38,749 bases of DNA from NCBI GenBank assembly GCA_017546605.1, contig JAFYSH010000008.1:1-38749 (forward strand). Reading direction: 5' to 3'. The stretch is from Bacteroidales bacterium (GTDB taxonomy: Bacteria; Bacteroidota; Bacteroidia; Bacteroidales; UBA932). Numbering within the stretch: the stretch's first letter is position 1; every line of letters begins with the position of its first letter. A program made the translations under genes and the position numbers. Positions 1-5,720 of the stretch are shown here, in pieces. The notes beneath the pieces are model-generated. The model was not told where the DNA came from and did not search any database. It saw only the letters and a list, made by a program, of their open reading frames with translations.

Positions 1-17
1 CTTTTTGAGCGATTCAA

Positions 18-230
18 TTAGACCTCTGCATCCTTGAGTGCTTTTCTGACTTCATCCCTTCCGAAGATGCATGAAAGGAGGTCGAGACAAATGTCGAGTG
101 ACTCAGAAGCCGTGCTGTGATTCTCTGTTGGGACGATGATGGTAGGGTTGAATGTTTCAGTTGAGCTCTGAATGGGCTCGAAGTCGTAGCGGAAGGTATA
201 ACCTTCGGATTTTATTTCGATGTATTTCAT
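18..230 (-). CDS. Small hypothetical protein, 70 residues
   Basis: Short acidic protein of 70 residues that I do not recognise. The frame stays open upstream to 284, but the ATG at 230 (start MKYIEIKSEGY) is preferred because the upstream 18 residues look like translated leader and are hydrophobic without the form of a signal peptide. No membrane segment, cysteine pair or known motif is visible. It is transcribed away from the DUF3791/DUF3990 cassette, with a shared AT-rich intergenic region of about 185 bases. Whether it belongs to the cassette is unknown. Confidence 0.5.
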   Translation of the reverse strand: MKYIEIKSEGYTFRYDFEPIQSSTETFNPTIIVPTENHSTASESLDICLDLLSCIFGRDEVRKALKDAEV

Positions 231-356
231 TTTTGTTGTTTTAAGTGCATCGGTAAGCATAAATAACATGTTTGAAAACAGCAAGTTGAGGTAAAAATGA
301 TAGTTTGATTAATTGTAATAGTTACATAGTGCAGCACAAGTTTACAATATTCTCAT

Positions 357-364
357 TATCTTCG
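357..364 (+). promoter_or_regulatory. Candidate -7 box TATCTTCG of the DUF3791/DUF3990 cassette
   Basis: TATCTTCG differs at one base from the Bacteroidota -7 consensus TAnnTTTG and lies about 50 bases before the first gene of the cassette. The same octamer occurs upstream of the beta-galactosidase gene on the other strand. No convincing TTTG -33 box is seen at the right spacing, so this is tentative. Confidence 0.35.
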
Positions 365-415
365 CAGTAAAGACAGCGGAATGTAATTTGTGCTGATGCT
401 TAAAAACGTTGTCAT

Positions 416-640
416 ATGGATAAGAAGAAACAGGACATAGCTTATTTTATTTCTTTTTGCATTGAGCAGTATAAGAATGAAAAAGGAATCAGCGGTGGTG
501 AGGCAATGGCGTTATTGTCCGAGTATGGAGTTCTGGAATATCTAGCTGAGCATTGGGAGATATTGCACACGCAGAGTCGTCAGTGGATCATAGAAGATAT
601 TGATGAATTTATAAGAGCGAGAAAAGGAGAAGAAGTATGA
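416..640 (+). CDS. DUF3791-like small protein, possible antitoxin
   Basis: A 74-residue protein resembling the DUF3791 family: a hydrophobic N-terminal helix (AYFISFCIEQYK), a middle GxxxYL-like segment, the conserved LHTQS stretch near residue 50 and a C-terminal helix beginning IIEDIDEFI. It is the first gene of a three-gene set; its stop overlaps the start of the DUF3990 gene by four bases (ATGA), so translation is probably coupled. DUF3791 proteins are commonly found beside DUF3990 proteins (family knowledge). An antitoxin or adaptor role is inference from size, position and coupling; no DNA-binding motif is evident. Confidence 0.75.
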   Translation: MDKKKQDIAYFISFCIEQYKNEKGISGGEAMALLSEYGVLEYLAEHWEILHTQSRQWIIEDIDEFIRARKGEEV

Positions 641-1122
641 AAATCTATCATGGAAGTATAGACAAGGTTGATACTCCGGAGATCCGAGAGTCAAATCGTA
701 CACTTGATTATGGTCGAGGTTTTTATACGACTACATCTTACAAGCAGGCGGAGGATTGGGTAAAACGCAGAATGGGAGAGAGGAAAGTCTCTAAGGGATA
801 TGTTTGTGAATATGAGTTTGATGAAACTGCATTGCATAATCTGAAGGCTCTTGTGTTTGAGACTCCTACCGATGAGTGGGTCGATTTCGTGATGCAGAAT
901 CGTACTCAAAAAGGTTTTGTACATGAATACGACCTCGTATATGGTCCGGTAGCCAATGATAAAGTATATGCTGCATTCGCATTATACGAAGGTGGTTTGA
1001 TAGATAAGAAAACTTTGATTTCTGAACTTAAGACCTACACACTGGTGGATCAGTACTTGTTTCATACATCTGAGGCTCTTGAATATATTAAGTTTGTAGA
1101 GGCAAAGGAGATTGTATTATGA
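637..1122 (+). CDS. DUF3990 protein, ADP-ribosyltransferase-like putative toxin
   Basis: A 161-residue protein with the DUF3990 layout: YHGS at residues 4-7, DYGRGFYTTT around 24-33, an aromatic W41, the YDLVYGPVAND block at 98-108 and DQYLFHT at 138-144. The H ... GFYTT ... Q/E arrangement resembles the H-Y-[E/Q] pattern of ADP-ribosyltransferases, to which DUF3990 has been related; the substrate is not known. A GGAG sequence just before the ATG is unusual here and supports this start. It overlaps genes on both sides by ATGA, which favours a fixed dose of toxin and partners. Toxin function is inference; a modifying enzyme of another kind cannot be excluded. Confidence 0.75.
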   Translation: MKIYHGSIDKVDTPEIRESNRTLDYGRGFYTTTSYKQAEDWVKRRMGERKVSKGYVCEYEFDETALHNLKALVFETPTDEWVDFVMQNRTQKGFVHEYDLVYGPVANDKVYAAFALYEGGLIDKKTLISELKTYTLVDQYLFHTSEALEYIKFVEAKEIVL

Positions 1123-1337
1123 ATCTGACAATTACTCAACAGAACGTACATCTTCTGCTTCCATCCAAAATGAGCTGGATGGCAAATATGCTTGCAGAGG
1201 ATAATGGCATCAGTATCGTCGATGCTATGAAGTTGCTTTACTCTTCTGAACTATATGCAAGGTTAGAGAATGAATCTACAAAGGCATGGCATCTCGGTCC
1301 AGTAGCATTATACCAAGATTTTAAAGCCGAAAGATAA
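1119..1337 (+). CDS. Small partner protein of the DUF3990 cassette
   Basis: A 72-residue protein starting inside the DUF3990 stop codon (ATGA) and preceded by GGAG. Visible pattern: SWMANMLAEDNGISIVDAM, an apparent helix with a small turn, then TKAWHLGPVALY near the C-terminus. This kind of gene often follows DUF3990 and may be a distant DUF3791 relative, but I am not certain of the family. It may be a second antitoxin subunit, or one partner may neutralise while the other targets. No membrane or secretion signal is present. Nothing else is linked to it downstream: the next 440 bases are non-coding. Confidence 0.65.
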   Translation: MNLTITQQNVHLLLPSKMSWMANMLAEDNGISIVDAMKLLYSSELYARLENESTKAWHLGPVALYQDFKAER

Positions 1338-1496
1338 ATCCGAATTAACTTGCACGTTCCAAATATAGATGCCTCCTTTGCACTCGAAGCAAGAGTTCTT
1401 TGACAGCAGATGACAGAAGGCAAAAAGTTGTAACCAAACGATAAGTTATTTGACAAAAATGAGTGTAGAGCTCCTTTGAATACGGAAATTAACGGA

Positions 1497-1597
1497 GGTT
1501 TAGGGATTTGAACCTTGTATTTTCAAGGGGTGAGAATCCGGAAAACAGAAGGGCAAAAGTCCCCGATGACTACTCGAGTAGTCATGATGTCTAAACC
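1497..1597. other. Nested inverted repeats, possible structured RNA or terminator
   Basis: The gap 1338-1776 holds no convincing gene. Within it GGTTTAG (1497-1503) is complementary to CTAAACC (1591-1597). Inside lies GGGG (1527-1530) against CCCC (1561-1564), followed by a perfect 20-base palindrome at 1566-1585 (ATGACTACTCGAGTAGTCAT). The elements nest without crossing, so one RNA could form all of them. The stretch at 1503-1513 also resembles a reversed tRNA T-arm, but no complete tRNA can be folded. Function unknown. Confidence 0.35.
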
Positions 1598-1776
1598 GAC
1601 AATAAGTCAGTTGTGACCTTAATTCGGAAAATCGCCCGGTGAATAGAGAGATTGAGAGGGAAAAATAATTTGTTGAGTCAAAACGTAGCAAAAGGTGCAT
1701 CGCTCTTACCATAATGGTTTAATTTGCATTTGTAAGTTGAATTAGCATAGTAAGTTAAACATTAAACTATGGGATT

Positions 1777-2346
1777 GTGAATTTGATACAAATTGAAGAA
1801 GAACTAAAAGTTATGGGTCACGAATATGTGGATTTGGGTTTGCCAAGCGGTTTGAAATGGGCCACTTGCAATGTTGGAGCAAATTCGCCAGGGGAAGATG
1901 GTGGCTATTATGCTTGGGGCGAGGTTGACATTAAGGGTGAATATAGTTATGGCAATTGTGTTACCTACGGCAAAAGTATGAGCGACATATCCGGCAATCC
2001 TACCTACGATGTGGCTCGCAAGAAATGGGGTTCAAGTTGGCGTCTGCCAACTGAAGCCGAATTTCAAGAGCTACTGGATGAGTGCAATTGGCAATGGACT
2101 GCCCAAGGAGGCAAGGAAGGTTATAAAGTAACCGGTCCAAATGGCAACAGTATTTTTCTGCCTGCTGCCGGTTATCGCGACGGGTCATCGCTATACGACG
2201 CCGGAGAGTACGGCTACTACTGGAGTTCCGCGTTTCTCGAAAGCGATGACCGCAGTGCTTTCGGCCTGTACTTCAATAGTTCTTGCCGCAGTGTCTATGG
2301 AGGCTACCGTGACGATGGTAGGAGTGTTCGTCCCGTCTTAGAATAA
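1777..2346 (+). CDS. FSMP-type (major paralogous domain) protein
   Basis: A 189-residue protein made almost wholly of one copy of the domain known from Fibrobacter and Bacteroidota major paralogous proteins: EYVDLGLPSGLKWATCNVGA at the start, YYAWGEV, WRLPTEAEFQELL, LPAAGYR and YWSSAF near the end. The fold is related to formylglycine-generating/C-lectin-like domains; here it is probably a binding module. The GTG at 1777 is the longest start; an ATG at 1813 (MGHEYVDLG) fits the domain better. There is no signal peptide or lipobox, although relatives are usually exported modules of larger proteins, so this may be a detached module or the remnant of a longer gene. Confidence 0.7.
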   Translation: MNLIQIEEELKVMGHEYVDLGLPSGLKWATCNVGANSPGEDGGYYAWGEVDIKGEYSYGNCVTYGKSMSDISGNPTYDVARKKWGSSWRLPTEAEFQELLDECNWQWTAQGGKEGYKVTGPNGNSIFLPAAGYRDGSSLYDAGEYGYYWSSAFLESDDRSAFGLYFNSSCRSVYGGYRDDGRSVRPVLE

Positions 2347-2399
2347 AAAATGGCTGATAATGGAATGCACAGCCCGCAGGGCGAGCCCAATCCCTCTCT

Positions 2400-2714
2400 T
2401 TAGGAGGTGTGTCGCTTCTGATGTCGTGAACGGCCTCATCGTGTTGCCACCAGCCATTGAACTTCTCCATGTCCCGAACGAAGACCGTGGACGAAGTGCT
2501 CCTCGTATTTGTATTTCTTTTCAGTTTTGGTGAAATATTCCAAAGTTCCATATCCGTGAGGATAACCATCTTCGTCTCTTGGACCTTTGTACGCGGTCTC
2601 AATAATTTGCGGCAGGTCTTCAGGTAATTTTATAGTTGCAGGTCGATTTTTTATTGTCTTTTCTCTAATCTCAATATGTAGCTGTATCCGTAGCGTCCGA
2701 ACCAGAAGCGATCT
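2400..2714 (-). pseudogene. Frameshifted MORN-repeat gene remnant
   Basis: Reading the minus strand in the frame that is open from 2714 to the TGA at 2436 gives ... AYKGPRDEDGYPHGYGTLEY ... YEEHFVHGLRSGHGEVQW, a clear MORN-like pattern (YxG, DGxPHGxGxL, HGxRSGHGE). There is no in-frame ATG upstream. At about 2452 the sense appears to move to the next frame, where FNGWWQHDEAVHD continues in a protein-like manner. This suggests a decayed gene with at least one frameshift and a lost start. Its 5' part overlaps the 3' end of the small gene at 2651-3019 in another frame, so the two may once have been one protein. Confidence 0.5.
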
Positions 2715-3019
2715 TTATGTTCCGGTTCTGCAAATGAAATCTTGAATTTCGAACTGTTCGAAGAATATATAAATGAACTTTGCAGAACTACTCCATCTTT
2801 ATGGACTTCCAGAACTTTGAAATTGAAATCTGGAACTACCAATTCTTCAATATTCCTCCGAACTTCTTTTCTGGGAGAAAACAGAGTTGCACCTTCCTTA
2901 AGAGTTACACCTTTAAGGTCGCACTCGAAGTGGTCCTCAAGTTTGATGTCTCTGCCTGTTACCTCACATTCAGAAGAAGCATAGGTCTTCAGGATAAATT
3001 TGTAATTGTTAAAACTCAT
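2651..3019 (-). CDS. Hypothetical protein, 122 residues
   Basis: I do not recognise this protein. It starts at the ATG at 3019 (MSFNNYKFILKTY); a TTG at 3040 would add seven residues. It is soluble in appearance, with alternating hydrophobic residues typical of a beta-rich fold, a charged centre (ECDLKGVTLKEGATLF) and an aromatic C-terminus (DRFWFGRYGYSY). It lacks signal peptide and membrane segments. The MORN-like remnant begins directly where it ends, one frame away, so a frameshift could have split one longer gene. It lies between mobile-element debris, in a region that looks recently rearranged. Confidence 0.5.
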   Translation of the reverse strand: MSFNNYKFILKTYASSECEVTGRDIKLEDHFECDLKGVTLKEGATLFSPRKEVRRNIEELVVPDFNFKVLEVHKDGVVLQSSFIYSSNSSKFKISFAEPEHKDRFWFGRYGYSYILRLEKRQ

Positions 3020-3128
3020 ATTGTGAAGTGTTTTGCTCAAAAGTATAAATTATATTTGAAAAGTTGATGAAGAAGTGATATCCAAATAGGAAAGGTGATA
3101 ATTAATTTTGGATATTTGAATCATTGCT

Positions 3129-3148
3129 GTCCGGTAAAAGTTCCGGAC
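3129..3148. repeat. GTCCGG/CCGGAC hairpin at the end of the IS4-like remnant
   Basis: Perfect 6-base inverted repeat with an 8-base loop, about 20 bases beyond the transposase stop codon. It is probably part of the end of the decayed insertion sequence or its terminator. Both are inference from position. Confidence 0.4.
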
Positions 3149-3169
3149 GATTATTATAAAGTTTAACAA

Positions 3170-3391
3170 TTAAAACAAAGTTGGTTCGGTAGAACCATCC
3201 AGTTCATTGACAATATTGTAGTTAGGTTTTGCAAAGAGGTCTTTCAAGTTGATAGTGTCTGTTAGTGAGACACTTATAATCTGCAGCATCTCGTAGATAG
3301 AGCGTTCAATGTTCATCTTTTTCTGCACAATGGCCATCATACAGTAGGCTATGATTGCAGAGTAGATCTGAATGCGGACCCTAATAGTATA
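3170..3391 (-). pseudogene. IS4-family transposase remnant (C-terminal end)
   Basis: The minus strand reads VRIQIYSAIIAYCMMAIVQ, then KKMNIERSIYEMLQIISVS and LTDTINLKDLF before a TAA at 3170. This is the typical C-terminal tail of IS4-type DDE transposases in Bacteroidota (VRIQIYxAIIAYCxxAIVQ, IERSxYExLQI). The frame closes at about 3391 and no upstream catalytic part is present, so only the last 70 or so residues remain. It shows that the region between the hypothetical gene and the RAYT gene was once hit by an insertion sequence that was then deleted. Confidence 0.75.
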
Positions 3392-3410
3392 TCACATAGA
3401 TACGTTAGTC

Positions 3411-3421
3411 GTGCTTAGGGG
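3411..3421. repeat. Single copy of the array motif GTGCTTAGGGG beside the RAYT gene
   Basis: GTGCTTAGGGG is identical to the core of the 74-bp units located beyond the other end of the RAYT gene, from 4562. It lies 58 bases past the RAYT stop codon, so the transposase gene is flanked on both sides by the motif. Only one arm of the hairpin is present here. Confidence 0.5.
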
Positions 3422-3478
3422 TAGGGGTATTCAATCTCAACGAATCTTTGTTGTATTCAACTCATACGATGGCTCAAG

Positions 3479-4354
3479 CTAGATATATCCTTCCAATGCG
3501 GTCTTGTCCAAATGCACCATTCTGGAAATCTGCTTCAATGTCGAGGCATAACGATGTCTAAGCTTTCTTGCAAGAGCCAATCTGGTACGGACATCCAAGT
3601 CGGTTACCCTATCTTTGCCATAATATTGCAAAATCATATTTTTTACGATTTTTCGTAATTCTGTATCGGATATAAATGCTTTCTGTGCTGATTCAACTTC
3701 TTGTTCTACAGTGCCTTCCAATTTCTTTGCTAAGAAGAAGGCATACCTGACGGGGGTCTTAAAGAATGTTTCAATTGCAGTTGCCTCTAGGAATGAATCT
3801 GGGCAAAGCATGCCTTTGTTGTTGATTTTCCAATCTCCCGGAAGTGTTATTCTAGTACTCAGTAAGTTTCTTTGGACCCTGCATGACATTGTTGATAAGG
3901 GGACAGTTTTGACCTCTTCTTGGGAAATCTTGAAAACATATCGGGCAGATCCCCAGGGGTATTCTGTTGGAAGAAAACGATAACCCGCAACAATCGGATT
4001 TCTATCGATGTAGGCAATTGTATTCAGAAGTCTCTCTTCAGTATCAAGCAATAGTAGACTTGTTGGCAGTTGTTTTAAGTAATCATTTAAGCCATACTTA
4101 ATGTGGATCCAGGTACCAGTGAGTTGTTTGTACAAGGTAATGAACTCTTTGCATTTAGGCATTGTCTCGTGCAAAACAAAGTGAACATGATTATCCATTA
4201 GAACATATGCAATCACCTTAGTGCCTGTTCTTAAGTGGCACAACCCTATGCGATTAACCCCCGCAATAAAATCTGCCTCATCTTGAAACATCCACGAAAT
4301 AGCACGGCCATCTGTGCATACGTGGTAATATCCCTTAGAATTCGATCCCTTCAT
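3479..4354 (-). CDS. REP-associated tyrosine transposase (RAYT, IS200-like)
   Basis: A 291-residue protein with the Y1-transposase fold: a YYHV strand at 9-12, the HUH motif in AYVLMDNHVHFVL (His56 and His58), then a helix FITLYKQLTGTWIHIKYG that should carry the nucleophilic tyrosine; Tyr75 or Tyr87 are candidates and the assignment is uncertain. NTIAYIDRNPIVAG and YPWGSARY are conserved in RAYT proteins. The C-terminal 100 residues form a helical region ending in a likely helix-turn-helix (ASTLKQISRMVHLDKTALEGYI). RAYTs nick single-stranded hairpin (REP) sequences and are thought to spread them. The array starting 208 bases upstream of the start codon and the motif 58 bases past the stop are likely substrates. 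Confidence 0.85.
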   Translation of the reverse strand: MKGSNSKGYYHVCTDGRAISWMFQDEADFIAGVNRIGLCHLRTGTKVIAYVLMDNHVHFVLHETMPKCKEFITLYKQLTGTWIHIKYGLNDYLKQLPTSLLLLDTEERLLNTIAYIDRNPIVAGYRFLPTEYPWGSARYVFKISQEEVKTVPLSTMSCRVQRNLLSTRITLPGDWKINNKGMLCPDSFLEATAIETFFKTPVRYAFFLAKKLEGTVEQEVESAQKAFISDTELRKIVKNMILQYYGKDRVTDLDVRTRLALARKLRHRYASTLKQISRMVHLDKTALEGYI

Positions 4355-4436
4355 AACCGTCCCTCATTTAATTTAGATAAATCTATTTTCAACTATGGAG
4401 TCTCAATCTATCTCCCCAAAAATACCAGAGCTATAA

Positions 4437-4506
4437 CTGAAAGTTAGCCGTTTCGGATTGTAGATGATATCTTTCACGCCCTTCGGAATGAGGATCTAAC
4501 TTTCAG
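4437..4506. repeat. 11-base inverted repeat upstream of the RAYT gene
   Basis: CTGAAAGTTAG (4437-4447) and CTAACTTTCAG (4496-4506) are exact reverse complements separated by 48 bases. They sit between the RAYT start codon and the tandem array and could form a long hairpin in the RAYT 5' leader or mark an element end. The stretch has no convincing gene. Confidence 0.45.
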
Positions 4507-4561
4507 TCGTACAAAGATTGACAAATAAATCAGAAAGACAAGACATCTTGGTAAAATTTTT

Positions 4562-5106
4562 CCCCTGAGCACGGAGACTGGGGATGTGTGCGCATTGGGA
4601 GTTGATGAGTGTGCTTAGGGGGCAGTTTGTGGATACCCCTGAGCACGGAGACTGGGGGTGTGCGCGCATTGGGAGTTGATGAGTGAGCTTAGGGGGCAGT
4701 TTGTGGATACCCCTGAGCACGGAGACTGGGGGTGTGTGCGCATTGGGAGCTGATGAGTGTGCTTAGGGGGCAGTTTGTGGATACCCCAGAGCACGGAGAC
4801 TGGGGGTGTGCGCGCATTGGGAGTTGATGAGTGTGCTTAGGGGGCAGTTTGTGGATCCCCCTGAGCACGGAGATTGGGGATGTGTGCGCATTGGGAGCAG
4901 AAGTGCGTGCCTAGGGGTTGAATCCCTAGGGGTGAGACAGACGGGTCAAATCGATAGAGGTATTCTAGGATCCCCCTGAGCACGGAGATTGGAGATGTAT
5001 GCGCATTGGGAGTTGATGAGTGTGCTTAGGGAGCAGTTTGTGGATACCCCTGAGCATGGAGATTGGGGGTGTGCGCGCATTTGGAGCAGAAGTGCGTGCC
5101 TAGGGG
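4562..5106. repeat. Tandem array of 74-bp units with REP-like hairpins
   Basis: Units start at 4562, 4636, 4710 and 4784, exactly 74 bases apart, with about 4858, 4974 and 5047 as diverged or interrupted copies. Each begins CCCCTGAGCACGGAGAYTGG and ends near GCTTAGGGGGCAGTTTGTGG. Across each junction GCTTAGGGG pairs with CCCCTGAGC (9 pairs, one G-T) around a 14-base loop. The fifth and seventh copies carry a variant: CCTAGGG ... CCCTAGG with a 7-base loop at about 4911-4931. The length is not a multiple of three, so the array is not coding. It resembles clustered REP/BIME elements. Confidence 0.85.
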
Positions 5107-5391
5107 CTGATTGTCTGAGGGTTGATTTTCTGAGGGTTGATTTTCTGAGGGTTGATTTTCTGGGGGTTGATTGCCTGGGGGTTGATTGTCTGAGAGTTGA
5201 TTGTCTAGGGGCTGATTGTCTGAGGGTTGATTTTCTGAGGGTTGATTTTCTGAGGGTTGATTGCCTGAGGGTTGATTTTCTGAGGGTTGATTTTCTGGGG
5301 GTTGATTGCCTAGGGGTTGATTGTCTGAGAGTTGATTGTCTGGGGGTTGATTGTCTGGGGGTTGATTGTCTGAGGGTTGATTGCCTGGGGG
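5107..5391. repeat. Nineteen 15-bp tandem units (TTGATTNYCTGAGGG)
   Basis: Nineteen consecutive 15-base units, consensus TTGATTNYCTGRGGG, run without interruption from the last 74-bp unit. Higher-order pattern is visible: a block of about seven units (positions 1-7) is largely repeated as units 8-15, so it grew by duplication of blocks. The sequence contains no stop in one plus-strand frame, giving an open frame at 4989-5402 that reads as repeats of VD(F/C)L(R/G). There is no ribosome site or promoter, and the N-terminal part of that frame is translated 74-bp repeat, so I treat it as a minisatellite. Confidence 0.85.
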
Positions 5392-5545
5392 TGAATCCCT
5401 AGGATTGCGTACCTAAGGTTGTGCCTAAGGTTGTCTAGGGTTGTGCCTAAGGTTGAGGTTGCGTACCTAGGGTTGCGTGTCTAGGGGTGAGTAGTGGATA
5501 GGTCAAATGGATCAGGGGTGAGTAAGTAGATGGGAAGAGTCTTCT
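5392..5545. repeat. Decayed repeat tract (TTGTGCCTAAGG / CCTAGG variants)
   Basis: After the 15-bp units come irregular copies of GTGCCTAAGGTTG, GCGTACCTAGGGTTGCG and CTAGGGGTGAG. The piece CTAGGGGTGAG ... GGTCAAAT.GAT occurs both here (about 5481-5515) and at about 4922-4955, so part of the first array was duplicated. The remainder up to the acyltransferase start at 5721 shows no gene; TTCAAATCCTGCC near 5697 looks tRNA-like but no tRNA folds. Confidence 0.55.
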
Positions 5546-5720
5546 GGTGTTCATTTGGGGGATTCATTTGCCGGTGTCGCAAAAAATGATGATATTTGTT
5601 GGGTGCTTGGCTAAACTACGCTGTTGATATAGTTAGTGAAGGTCGTCATGTAGTGTCGAAAAGCATCATTGAAACGGCATCATTGTAGTCGTTAGTTCAA
5701 ATCCTGCCAATACTTTTCCA

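Noticed and set aside
1495..1520. tRNA-like T-arm on the minus strand (GGTTCAAATCCC)
   Set aside because: The five-pair T stem does not form and no matching acceptor or anticodon arm is found within 90 bases. At most a remnant or chance.
4496..4720. Minus-strand open frame across the 74-bp units
   Set aside because: The unit length is not a multiple of three, so the frame changes from unit to unit; no start signal.
4562..5391. CRISPR array
   Set aside because: Both blocks are head-to-tail tandem repeats without unique spacers, and no cas genes are near.
5670..5715. tRNA-like 3' end (TTCAAATCCTGCC) before the acyltransferase gene
   Set aside because: No complementary 5' acceptor strand and a poor T stem; a whole tRNA cannot be folded.
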